This document shows positions 52,036 to 63,841 of a stretch of 64,000 bases of DNA, piece after piece; within the stretch, counting starts at the first letter, position 1, and each line of letters begins with the position of its first letter. Below the pieces are notes generated by a model, which did not search any database, was not told the origin of the DNA, and was given only the letters and a program-made list of their open reading frames with translations. The translations under genes and the position numbers were made by a program. Source of the DNA: Patella vulgata. Its lineage: Eukaryota; Mollusca; Gastropoda; Patellidae. The stretch lies in contig NC_065879.2 in the NCBI RefSeq assembly GCF_932274485.2, forward strand, positions 16,356,591 to 16,420,590, read 5' to 3'.

Positions 52036-54880
52036 ACTGTAGTACTGTTCTGCACTGACTGGGCTAATGAAGACGGGCATACACCATACAATGTGCAATG
52101 AGGGAAATTTTGCCCTATGACTACATGTATATGGTCGGGCCCAACTAATCACCGGAATTCATTTACAATCTCCGGAATTCACATATAATCACAGGAATTC
52201 ACCGGAATTCACTTCGAAAACCCCTGATTCCTCCCACAAAACTAATTTATTTTAAATGTATAATACATTATAATGTAACGAATTACTATTTTGATATCTC
52301 CACAGGCCAAATAAAGGCACTGTGTGTGTATTTATTTGAAAGACTACCGGAATTCATTTCAAATATATGCATCATGGTTATGATAACGTAGGGTGCGTCG
52401 TATTTACTATTACCCAATACTGCAATAGGTTGAACTCCAAAATAACACTAAAAAACAATTTGCGTCGAGTTACCCAATAACTCCAAAATAACAACCAATA
52501 ACTTCAAAAATATTGACTGTGGAAACACAAAATAACAATTTAGTATGAGTTTAAGAAGCGTGACTGGTTTTTGTCCAAATCGGAGGTTCACTCGAGATAA
52601 CACGTGTATGTGATTTTTGTTGACAAGAAACTTATGCATGAAACATATTATGGTATATATAGTGCAATAAACAATTTAATATTATAGCTATATTTATTTA
52701 TTGATACTTGCAAATTGTGTCGATTGTCACTTTCTGTCATCGACATCGTAACTTGTTTTGAAATAAATAAAATGAAATCAATTTAAATAAGTTCCGCTGA
52801 CAATTAATTGTTTTTGTTCAGAGTACCGGTATTCTCATGTTATGATAGTTTATTATGTTGTGATTGTACGTGATTTGTCACTTTATACAATGACAATATT
52901 TACATTTAATAGGATTTGTAAATCCGATATTTTGACCATTATAGTATAGGGAGATTACTCGACATGTGTGAAGAAAATATCGTAACTCGTCAAATTTGAG
53001 ATGTTTTAAAACAATTATGTGTAGAACCTATTTGTAATTCATCAAAAAGCCTCTTTTATCAGCATTTCAGTCCTAATTTTAACTTACAATATTATTTGAC
53101 CAAATTCATACACCGGAATTCACTTTGGAGATATCAGAATTCGCCCGTACAATCTTCCTATTTACTTATATTTTTCCATTAATATTAATATTGAATTACT
53201 TTAAAACACATAAAATCACCGGAATTCACATTGAAAACACATAAACACCGGAATTCACATTGAAAACATATAAACACCGGAATTCACTTTCAACATATCT
53301 GAATTTGGACTGAAGACCTTCGTATTTACTAATATTTTACATTAATAATAAATTACTTTAAATCACCAGGATTCACTTTGAAAAATATAAACATCGGAAT
53401 TCACTTCCAATATATCGGAAATCGCACTTAAGACCTTCGTATTTACTAATATTTTACATTAATAATAAATTACTTTTACACACCGAAAATCACTGGAATT
53501 CACATTGAAAACATATAAACACCGGAATTCACTTTCAAATATCGGAATTCGCACTTCAGACCTTCGTACTCGATCACAAATATTTTACAATAATAATAAA
53601 TTACTTTAAAACACCGGAATTCACTTACAAAATATATGAATTCGCAATTTAGACCTTCGTATTTATTAATATTTTACATTATTAAAAAATTACTTTAAAA
53701 CACCGGAATTCACTTTGAGAAAATCGGAATTCGGCCCAAGACAATTGTATTTACCTATATTTTGCATTAATATTAATACTAGAATGTATCTGCTGTAAAA
53801 CGATATTTCCAGATGGTCAACTCGTGGAAACACAATAAAAACACAGCAGTAATTCATGTAAAATGTCAAACCGAACATTTCTCGAATGTAGATGAGCTAA
53901 GTTTATTCGAAAATTAACTTAGTAATAATCAGCCAATCAAATAATTATAAAGTCTCATCAATAATGGTTTGGATGTTTTCATAAATAATCTGTTGTAGCA
54001 TGAAGCAGTCCAGATTAAATGAAGTGTAATTTTAATAATATGCCAATAGTAGGCATATAGAATGTTCACCAGTTAATTGTCATTGTAAAAGGTGACAAAT
54101 CACATACAATCACACCTCCAAAAAACATAAACTATGATAACATGAAAATGAGAATTTATTTATTTCTAAACAAGTTACGATGTCGATGACCGAAAGTGAC
54201 AATTGGCGCAATTTGCAATTATGAATAAATAAATATAGCTATAATATTAAATTGATTATTTTAATAAACTATTATCAAAATTTTATTACAATACATTACA
54301 ACGAATTGCAATGAAAGTATACATTAGTTTCTTGTCAACAAAATCACATACACGGGTTATCTCACGTGAACCTCCGATTTGGGCACAAATCAGCGAGGCT
54401 TCTTAAATTCAACTAAATTGTTATCTTGTGTTTCCACAGTCAACATTTTTGGGGTTATTGGCTGTTATTTTGGAATTATTGGGTAATTCGACGCAAATTG
54501 TTATTATGTGTTATTTTGGAGTTCGGCCTATTGGGTAATACGACGCGCCCTACGTTATCATAATCATGATGCATATATTTGAAATGAATTCCGGTAGTCT
54601 TTCAAATAAATTCACCTACAGCGCCTTTATCTGGCCTGTGGAGAGATCAAAATGTATTATACATTTAAAATAAGTGAGTTTTGTGGGAGGAATCGGGGAT
54701 TTTAGAAGTGAATTCCGGTGATTGTAAATGAATTCCGGTGAATTCCGGTGATTAGTCTACCCGCTATAAGGTCTACTCTCATTTCGAATTCCTTGGTTTT
54801 GCGTCACATCAGGATGACTAGACACTGTCTTTTTCAGGCCCTCCGTCCTGTACCAACTAGCAAGGGGAAACCATGCAGGC
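52036..54880 (-). mobile_element. SINE-B split by the 2.6-kb fold-back element
   Basis: The left piece (52036-52140) has GGGCTAATGAAGACGGGCAT and GAGGGAAATTTTGCCC. The right piece (54757-54880) has AAGGTCTACTCTCATTTCGA and AGGCCCTCCGTCCTGTACC. They are consecutive parts of one SINE-B in minus sense. Confidence 0.65.
52144..54756. mobile_element. Fold-back element with arms of about 700 bp
   Basis: The left end ACTAATCACCGGAATTCA and right end TGAATTCCGGTGATTAGT are inverses. The arms (52144 to about 52905 and about 54060 to 54756) pair along their length: shared blocks include CTCCACAGGCCA, ATGATAACGTAGGG, CATCGACATCGTAACTTG and GATTGTA-GTGATTTGTCAC. The middle has about five tandem units of roughly 110 bp built on CACCGGAATTCACTTTGAAA and ACCTTCGTATTTACTAATAT. 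No transposase frame is seen. Confidence 0.82.
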
Positions 54881-54889
54881 CAATGTCTC

Positions 54890-55832
54890 TTATTACTATT
54901 AGAAAAATAATGTAATAATAATTGTGCCATCTTTTTTGTACATGGGTCATTTCATGTCAAGTGGACTAAATTCTCAGAAAGTTGTCCAGTGACCACCCCC
55001 TCTGAAAATTATGAAAAAAATATGTTATAGTACATACAGTTGCTCTTTTCCCTGTTATCACCCTTGAATGAATTAGGTGGGGAGTAAACATAATTAGGGG
55101 GTTACTGAAAAACTATTGAAATACAGGTTACAGAGACTATACATAGTCACGAGCTTGTTCTTACAGGGTGTGATTTTATGATAAAGTAATTTGAATGATT
55201 ACCTTTCAAATGGGTAAAATATGTAAATATAATTAACATGTTAAAAATCATAATTTACTGTTCAAATTAAATGAAAATAAAAAATGAAGGAGTAAAATAT
55301 CAAAGATGGGCCTTTCATCATTGATAGACATGTGTACATGCAACATTTTCCCAAAGTTTCATATTTTTTTCATGGACAGCTCCTATAGCCTACATGGTAG
55401 TTTTTGAAACTATTTGTAACTATTTTCCTGTGTGAGTTGATTTTTCGAAGCTAATTTTACAAGAAACTAACAAAGATATGGCTTTTAATAATGTTTGTTT
55501 AAACAATGCACATTGATACATTAAACAAGGAACAACTTCTAATATGTGTAGTAGAATTTCTACACTGTATCAAAATAGTGATTTTTTTTGCACAATTATT
55601 TTTAATATCAATTTTTGCCACTTAAGGCACTCCATAGTCCATACACAGTAGACAGTACTTGTTCTGTAAAATTAGATGATGAATTCTTATTCTATATAGT
55701 TTCAAAACTTGTAAAAGGGTACCCCTATTCAAAAGGCCATATCTCAGTCAATATTAATCCTAGAGTCTTATAACTTTGCAGTTTTGCATAAGTTTGTATG
55801 TACTATAACATATATTTTTTTCCATATTTCAG
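54890..55832. other. Upstream region of CMTR2
   Basis: AT-rich, with no recognised repeat. A pyrimidine tract and CAG (about 55816-55832) form a probable splice acceptor, so the 5'-UTR exon and promoter lie further left and were not located. Confidence 0.4.
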
Positions 55833-55847
55833 GCATCAGTAAATAAG

Positions 55848-58800
55848 ATGTCTTCTAAAGGTCCAAAGAGAAAGAGGTATGACTCGGCAGGCCCTGGCCT
55901 TCAACTTGATCCAGCAGCCAAGGAACAAGTTCACAGACTCTTCGAAAAAAAATTCACGTTCCATAAACCAGAAGATGAGAAATGGATGATCAGAAATTTA
56001 GAGAATCAGGCAGAAGATCAGAACAGTTCAAAGATTTCTGAGAATCTTTCTGCTCTGAAAGTAAAACTGAACAAATTAAAGGACAGACTTAGTGATAAAG
56101 ATATTATAAAATGGCACACGCACACAAAATTCCAGCACACGTCTGGCGGTGTCATGGTGGAATTAAAAACTTCGTACCAAATAGAACTTTGTACTCAGGC
56201 CTGGTGTAAATTTTACGAGATATTGTCACAGTTTCCAATTGTACCTGAAGAGATTTTGAAAGGTTTTACTTCAGTTCATCTGTGTGAAGCTCCCGGTGCC
56301 TTTATCTCAGCATTGAATCATTTTCTCTATTGTAAAGGTAAGTTCTATTATCTGCCGTTTCTCTACGGTAGGGTGCCCCGTGGCCGAAACTTTTTCCTTC
56401 TAAAAGTTGTACTCGACACGTTGAATGTGCACGCTTCAGTGACGTAACTCTAATTGATATCAGACGAGTCTCAGGCTCTCTTTGTGTCTATAAATAGCCA
56501 CAGCACGTGAAATTCTCAACACTTGTAATAACTATTACAGACGTAAAAAATCTATTGTTGACGATTCTGAATAGCAGTAATATTTAGCTTTTTGGTTATT
56601 ACTGCAGCTTTAGAAATTACGCTCGTTTTATTTTTTAAATTGCTTTATCATTAACTAGACCGTTAGGAGTGGCATCTTTTGGTTTAGTACAAATAATATC
56701 TCTGAATAACGCGGGTTGGGCAGGAAAATGATACTAGCAGTAGTTTCATTTTACCTTTACAAGGTTCTTAAAACAATTGTTGCGTCGCCCACCGGGTATT
56801 ATTTGTAAATTCAATTTCTTGTTCTAGCTTTCTGTCATGTTTCGTAAAAAAGTAGTCTTGATTATCCCGGCCTGTCAAATAGAGAATGGTCGGTAGACTG
56901 GTTAAGTGAGACTAATTTCAAAACAAGGGCACGTAACCTATTTTTTGCTCAAAAGTGTCTGGATGTCATGGACGACACTCCGAACCATTTTTCAGTGTAT
57001 TATTTATAGATGGTTAAATGGCCATATCTTATTAAGTACAACATGACCGTTTATTTAGTGACTATAATTGTGCGAAACTGGTTTAAAGCTTAGTATATAT
57101 ATATAAGTAAATTTGTGGTGTAATTGTCGAGATATATGTAGATATTTATTTATGGTGGGGCACCCTATCTACGGTAAACATAAGTATATCATCGCTATTT
57201 TCTGCATGTTCTCTACGGTAAACATAGGTATATCATCTCTATTTTCCCCATGCTGTAGTACGGTTCAGATCAAGCATTTTGATCTGAATATACTGAACAA
57301 GGTGTTTTTGTGTATGGATATCAGCATGATTCCTACATGTAGCTTACTGAAATCGGCACAAATTAAGTAAAAGGACAGTTTACTTTATTTAAGTTATATA
57401 AGTGGTTGAGGGGGCCTGACCTGAGGTTTTGATTCCCGGGTTGTACGTTACAAGGAGTATGGTCGCCTATCTAACCTTGTGCGAATTAATGCAATAAAAT
57501 GGAACCATATGTTAGTCCTGAAAAGACTAAGTTTGTGTCAAGTGGCTGTTAAACCCCATTTCCCCTAAGGCTGGCATGTAAACTGTTTTTTGATTGGTTC
57601 GTAGAATCGAAGTTACGATCAAGGGTAAATAATTTAAATATGTGAAACCCTGTGGATGAACCAGGAGGTTAGTGAAGTAGAATGGAACGATACCACTGGT
57701 GATAGCAAGAATGCATAAGTACATGTACATGAAATTATTCAAGATAACAAAAGGTGCAAAATAAAGAAGAAAATTGAAATGGTGCAGACTGACAAAAATG
57801 ATCATAAGTAAGAAATAAAATCTGCAGATAATCCCTCATTTTAATTTGCATTACTAACACTTACTTAATTAAGTACCCATATTTTGGGTGATTTTTCAGG
57901 TGTTAAGGCAAAATGGAAATGGTTAGCGACAACATTAAGTCCATACTACGAAGGTAATTCACATGGTCAAATGATTGACGACGATCGCTTTATCCGTGAA
58001 ACTTTAGATAAATGGTATTTTGGTGAAGATGGAAGTGGGAACTTAATGGATTCTGTTATAATTGATGGACTCGTAACCAAGGCAACCGAACATGGGGATG
58101 TTAATCTGGTTAGTTTTTGAATATCATTTATAGAATGTGGAAATTATATCCATAGATTTACCCAAAATAACTTTAATTACCCAAAACATCATAGTGGATT
58201 CCAGTCCATGACAATATAAGTTGACTCAATCCTATAGTTCAGAATTTCGTTTTACTTGTTATGTAACCGGCGTTCTGTTTGATGTGACGAATTAACAAAT
58301 GAAACGGTCTGTCATGGTCGGTGAGTTTTTGACTTACTGTGCAAGGAACTGTGGATATTCCACTAGAAACATCAATGCTGATTGGTTAATTAAATGTCTG
58401 ACATCATAGGTTCAAAAGCTGCTCATATGACCCCTGACGCAAATTTCCTCTACAAGCGGTCAGATCTTCATGTCGTAGAGGCCATCAAAAGTATAAAAGA
58501 ATGAAACAAAATACAGATCTGTACTTTAATCAGATTGGAGTTGTCTTTCTTCCTTTGTTTTTTTTTGTTCAGAACTATTTTAAAAAAGAGTAAAAATTAG
58601 GGAATATTAATGACCTACAATGTACATGTATACATATAGAAAAAAAATAAAATCATTAAATGTGTTTTATTAAAAATATAGGTTGTTTTGGGTAATTGAT
58701 GTTGTTTTGGGTAAATCTATGGATTGTTTTATCAATAGTGTGTTTGTGAGTCTGATTAGAAACCTGCTGTCGTGGTACTGGCAGTTGGGTGTTGCTGAGA

Positions 58801-61800
58801 GGTCTTTGAAAACTAGATAGGCTAGACAGTTCAATATCAGAGTCGCAATGGGAACAGCAACCATCTTGCTATCGGTTGATATACCTTGTAAACCTTGTGC
58901 ATGTGGGGGGGGGGGGTGGATGGCCGAATGGTAAGCACGTGCGCTCTGTATAATGCGGTCTGTCATTGAGTCAACTGGCGGGGATTTCGATTCCCCGGTT
59001 GTACGTGACAAGCGAATTATTGACATAAAATTGAACCTATTTTGTTGTGAGTGGATGTTAAATCCCATCTCTCTCTCTCTTGTGCATGTATTTTCGAAAT
59101 ATTTTTACTATTTCATCCAGTCATATTTTATTATAACAGGTTACGGCTGATGGTAGCATTAATTGTCAAGACTCTCCATCAGAACAAGAATTATTAGTAT
59201 CAGAGCTTCACTATTACGAGACTCTGGCAGCCTTAAAACTGCTGTGTAAAGGAGGTTGTTTTGTGATAAAAGTATTTACGATGTTTGAAGAAGCCAGTAT
59301 CACGTTGATGTATATATTAAATTGTTGTTTTAATCAGGTTGGTCAATGATTTAATGTATCGTCTAAAGGGTTTGGGTGGTCAAGTCATCTAAGATCATAA
59401 GGTCAGTCAGAAGGATTTGGGTGGTCAAGTCATCTAAGATCATAAGGTCAGTCAGAAGGGTTTGGGTGGTCAAGTCATCTAAGATCATAAGGTCAGTCAG
59501 AAGGGTTTGGGTGGTCAAGTCATCTAAGATCATAAGGTCAGTCGGAAGGGTTTGGGTGGTCAAGTCATCTAAGATCATAAGGTTAGTCAGAAGGGTTTGG
59601 GTGGTCAAATCATCTAAGATCATCTAGGGTCAGTCAGAAGGGTTGGGTGGTCCAGTGCTCTAAGATCATGAGGTCAGCCAGAAAATATGGGTGGTTGAGT
59701 GCTCTGAGATAATGTCTTTTAGAAGGGTTGGGTGGTCTTCTAAGATCATAAGGTCTTTCAGAAGAGTTGGGTGATCAAGTGATCTGAGATCCTAAGTTTA
59801 GTCAGAAGGGTTGGGTGGTCGAGTGCTCAAAGATCATAAGTTCAGTTCAGTAAAAGCTTCTGTTATTTTAAATGCCATAAAATTACAGTGGACTCTGTCA
59901 CATCCGACCTCTGAATACTCCGGCACTCTGAAATCCGACATCATTTTCATGTCCCGATTTATTTCCCAATATTTCAGACAAAAAATTTTTGAGTAATATT
60001 TGAATATTACGAATTACGACATCAATTAACCATCCTGTCACACAATTTCCATTGAATCAACACTGTATAATCCGGCCTTCAATCGATGGGTGTGAAGCCA
60101 CAAAAGATTAAACATACACTTTGCAAGAGCTAAATCTGCCTATTACAGGTCTTTCTTTAGGCCTGAAATGTTATATAAACTATTAATTAGACATTTATTA
60201 ACAGAACAAGACCATAATCGACTCTCGATGGCATCCGATACTCAAGATTTTAACTAGATTAAAATGGTTCGCCATTTAAAAATTTAATCTAAAAATGGGA
60301 AAGTGAGGCTAAGTCCCGATTATACCAGTGCCCTGGTAACCACTGTGCACTCATTTACATACAATTTTAACTTGGCTTAGAAAGAAGTAATTTGAATCAA
60401 ATTTTCAATATTTTCTTTTTTCATCTATTTTTGAATTATTATAGCAAGAATGACCAACTCTTTATTAAACTCTTAACTAATGTATCCTTAATAAGCAATC
60501 ACCAATCAATTATCAGTGAGATTAAAACTCGCTCGCGTAGGTCTTTGTTGATTACTTTGATAATTTTATAATCTCTTGTAAGACAGTTGTAACAAATACT
60601 CAAGAATACCCACAAATTTTCCCACAAATTAATTACAGTCGTAAAAATATTCCTAGCACCTGTTGGAAACATTTGTTGCGCATGCCGATTGAACCTGAAT
60701 ACCTAAGTTTGTTCACCCTACGGATCTATCTGAACCGTGTGACGATGACCTGAACATAAAACGACAGATTATCAATGAACACGTGACACCAAAGACAAGT
60801 GTGCGATCAACTGAAGACGATAAAGAAGTTAAATTAAAGACAGACTTGACATGTTAAATGAAATAAAAATTAATGTAATAAAATTTTGAATGTACAGAAA
60901 GGTTTATCATTTTTAAAGGGAATAACGTTCTGGGGATTCAAAGCTACATTATAATAATACTTCCGGTTTTCGAAGTTACAATAATACTTCCGGTTTTGAG
61001 AAAACTGAGTATTCCGACACTCTGCGTAATCCGACATATTGTAACGATCCCGTACGATGTCGGATTTGACGGAGTCCACTGGGTATGAAATTATTCCAGA
61101 CAGCCCTTTATATTTGGCTTATTTCTCTAACGATTGCTCCCTTTTCTCTCATACAGTATCACTGACAACCACGCAGCACTGCAGAGTTCCAGGGATTCTT
61201 CCACCCACCCACTCAGTTGTGGAAATATTTTAACGCGTCATAAATATTATGTTTATTTTATAGGTTGATGTGATTAAACCCTGTACGAGTAAGCCTGGTA
61301 ACTCAGAGGTTTATGTTGTCTGCCAAGATTTCATAGGTCAAGGTCAAGATGAAACAGTCTGTGCATTACAGTATATCGACAATTATAACAATGGTAACTC
61401 ATTTTAACAGACCTTATGTCAGTGGGAATAATTTATAATCGGCCGTTGACCCTATTACTGTCTGAGCCATGCTAAATAAGAGATAGAAAGAGCGAGATGG
61501 GGTTTAACCTAGGGGTCTTTAGCAGTGGGAGGTAACAGAAGGACCTGGGGAATACCCATGATGTTCCCACTGTCGTGCGATGCGTTACAATAGGATTGTC
61601 CCGATTGAGTTTACGATCTGATACTTTGGATACTTTTCACTACGATCAACACGATTGCTACAACTGACCTCAATATATGATAAGATCTAATAGGATAACC
61701 ACAATTACTCCACGATTTCAATCACAGCACGAATCTTGATAGTGGAAAAATAGCATAAGCAGCCCTACTCCTTGCTTGATAATGACTAGAGAAGTCTGGT

Positions 61801-63841
61801 CAAAACATTGCTAAGTAATAAGCAGTACCCGTATATCAGTAAAACATGCTGGTATTGTTGGGTTGGCCTGAAAAGAAAGGAAGCCTTTTTATTTTATAAT
61901 TGATTCATTCATACGACAATCCCCCTATCACAGAAAACTTGTTTACGATCTTCAGTTCTTCAGAGTTATTTTTAAAACTTACTGGAATTGTTAAAATAGT
62001 GTTCAGGAGGAACACAAAGTCGAACTATCAATTTTTGCACAGTTATTGACCCTATCTCTGAAAATTGCATAGCCACCCTTCAAATTACTTTTGATGGGTG
62101 TATGTTTTCTCGTAATGTTATTTTTAAGTAGAACTGTAACTGTTTCGATTACGATGTGTTATTTGTGTATAACCTTTTTGCAGGACAAATAAAAAAACAA
62201 ATGATGCCATCCTACCCAAAGTCTTTCTTAAACCAACATGCTGAATGTTGTCAGCAGTTTGTTACATATCAGATAGAGGCCATTCAGTCCAACCTAGATA
62301 CTTACGAGAAAATGGATTCCGAGCAAGAGAACTGTCAAATATCGAAGAGAGAATATTGCCAAGAAAGATTTGTATCCAAATTTAAAATCCGACAAATTCC
62401 TCAGTACTCCAAGATTGTCAACAATTATTTTAAGGTAATACTGTTAGCCCATTTTTTATATGCTTGCATTGATGGGTGGCTAATTGACTCCCCATCCATC
62501 GAGGAAGGCAGGGTATGGCGGGGAGAAAGCCTCTTGTCATTCAGATCATAGCAGGAAAATTTTACAAATACTTCCCAATACCACCCAATATTAAATATTA
62601 CCAAATACCACCGCATAACACCTCAGTGTAGTGAAAGCTAATTTAGGTAGTATGTTGGGGTTAGTGTTGGGTAAATTGTCCTGTCCTTAGGATTGGACAA
62701 AAATCTGAGGTCCATCTTAGATTATGGGATTTGATGAAGAGTGGATGAAAAGTTTTCCAGGCAAAATTGTCCTCAGTATGCCTATCATCATTAGATGGAT
62801 TGATGCAGACAAATCGTACATTAAACCCCTATTTCATTTATTGTTTTTCCCCCTCGTGACTTTTTCTGTATCAATCATGTTGTCAACATTAACCCAAAGA
62901 GATTTTATTTTGTTTTCAGAAATATTCAAGTTTTAAACTTGAGAAAAGTTTTGAACTAGTTTTACGGAGTCCAGTTAAATCTACAAGTCCTCTCAGTTAT
63001 AAATGTTCTAAGAATAGTAAACTTACTGGTTCTTTCCATGAAAGACAACAACAGAGTAGTCTCCCCTGGAACGCTAAACTGCAACAGATGGAGATGTTTG
63101 AATATTCTTTTGAGAGTTTGAAATTGCAGGTAAAATTATGAACACTAAATTTTGGGAGCATGACAATTGCTGGTTGGCTGACGACCAGCAGGACAATTGC
63201 CGGTGGATATCTGCCTGCAGGACACCTGCCAGAAGACAATTGCCAGCCATATTGTTTGTTTTTTGTATTTGTAATGTTCTTTTGTATACATTGTCACTTG
63301 CCAAATCTTCTGTCCTAAATCACTGACAAGGGGGAACCACGCAAGAAAATCCTGATGAACTTTCTGGGCCGAAGCAGGGATCGAACACGGGACCTCCATA
63401 TTAGCGAGCCAATGTCCTACTCACTGAGTCACTGTGGCTCCCCTAATTAGTGATACAGGTATATTTAGATTTAGTTTATTTCACACAAAATCTATAATAA
63501 GTTTGGACAGTCATTCACTCATTTCTCGTCATATCAATATAAATTTGACGCGTTCGACGAAAAATTACAGTTTTCTCATTCGTTAATTTCTAGTCACAGC
63601 CTTTTCCCCTGATAATAAATTTGAGATACATAAATTTAGAGATTGCTTGTGTAACATCGCCTCGATAACCCTGAAAATATTTCCTTCCTATTTTATACTT
63701 TAGTGTCAGCAGTCTTTAACTAGTGAGGAAGTACAGAACTGGACAACTGAGACAGGAAAAATTATTTACTCAGTGGAGAGTTCCAAGTTTTGTGACAGTA
63801 AGATACTAGGTTGCTGGAACGAACTCAATCATCATAAAACG
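55848..63841 (+). CDS. CMTR2: Cap-specific mRNA 2'-O-methyltransferase 2 (first seven coding exons; runs off the window)
   Basis: CMTR2 methylates the ribose 2'-O of the second transcribed nucleotide (cap2) of mRNA and snRNA, using SAM. The coding exons are 55848-56337, 57900-58108, 59140-59337, 61264-61393, 62184-62434, 62920-63129 and 63704-63841, all with GT/AG borders and matching phases; they total 542 codons of a protein of about 770 residues in vertebrates. The match to human CMTR2, recalled from memory, is clear: [12 protein letters not shown] (K121), the SAM loop HLCEAPGAF (145-152), [18 protein letters not shown] (D237) and [14 protein letters not shown] (K277), then LNCCFNQV. The catalytic K-D-K residues are thus present. 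The ATG lies just after a probable 5'-UTR splice acceptor. The C-terminal catalytically inactive Rossmann domain is beyond the right edge. Confidence 0.95.
56370..57167. mobile_element. hAT-like element in CMTR2 intron 1
   Basis: The ends are AGGGTGCCCC and GGGGCACCCTA, with an exact 8-bp target duplication TCTACGGT at 56362-56369 and 57168-57175. The 798-bp interior has no recognisable transposase. A local duplication of about 45 bp (57171-57255) follows it. Confidence 0.75.
57404..57569 (+). mobile_element. SINE-A, degenerate, in CMTR2 intron 1
   Basis: GGTTTTGATTCCCGGGTTGT is the B-box region, then CAAGGAGTATGGTCGCC. The core is lost; the end is GTCAAGTGGCTGTTAAACCC. Confidence 0.6.
58195..58540. 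mobile_element. MITE-E, left end missing, in CMTR2 intron 2
   Basis: It aligns with 36240-36618: AGTTCA-AATTT, AATGAAACGGTCTGTC, GGAACTGTGG, GATTGGTTAAT and the right end AAACAAAATACAGATC, then TGTACTTTAATCAGAT. Confidence 0.6.
58901..59081 (+). mobile_element. SINE-A, core deleted, in CMTR2 intron 2
   Basis: The head is GGATGGCCGAATGGTAAGCA and the B-box ATTTCGATTCCCCGG. The sequence jumps from ACGTGACAAG to CGAATTATTG, so the whole core is gone. It ends 59 bp before exon 3. Confidence 0.8.
59366..59850. repeat. 45-bp minisatellite in CMTR2 intron 3
   Basis: About ten units of GTCAGTCAGAAGGGTTTGGG followed by TGGTCAAGTCATCTAAGATC and ATAAG. The first five or six are almost identical and later units decay. 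Because 45 is a multiple of three, long open frames run through both strands; they are not genes. Confidence 0.92.
59886..61081. mobile_element. pogo/Tigger-like element in CMTR2 intron 3
   Basis: The left end CAGTGGACTCTGTCACATCC and right end (inverse of CAGTGGACTCCGTCAAATCC) are inverted repeats, each followed by a second match (GAATACTC-GGCACTCTG against GAGTATTCCGACACTCTG). A TA precedes the left end. The 1.2-kb copy has no transposase and contains a MITE-C at 60103-60492. Confidence 0.7.
60103..60492 (+). mobile_element. MITE-C nested in the pogo-like element
   Basis: The left end is TTAAACATACACTTTGCAAG and the right end CTAATGTATCCTTAA, both with TTAA. The interior is the family consensus (TTCTTTAGGCCTGAAATGTT). 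Confidence 0.8.
61496..61600 (-). mobile_element. SINE-A fragment and a shared 30-bp word
   Basis: Bases 61496-61560 are SINE-A in minus sense with a deletion (GGGGTTTAACCTAGGGGTCT). From 61564, TTCCCACTGTCGTGCGATGC also occurs at 17092-17111 in the TSP1 gene's last intron, with a GTTACRATAG extension. Confidence 0.5.
63295..63442 (-). mobile_element. SINE-B head and body in CMTR2 intron 6
   Basis: It shows CACTGACAAGGGGGAACCAC, GGGATCGAACACGGGACC (B-box in reverse) and CACTGAGTCACTGTGGCTCC (A-box in reverse). It is 260 bp before exon 7. Confidence 0.75.

Noticed and set aside
59363-59627. Matching open frames on both strands (DLTTQTLLT-like and KSSKIIRSV-like repeats)
   Set aside because: The 45-bp minisatellite has a period divisible by three, so any stop-free unit gives a long frame. 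It lies in a CMTR2 intron.
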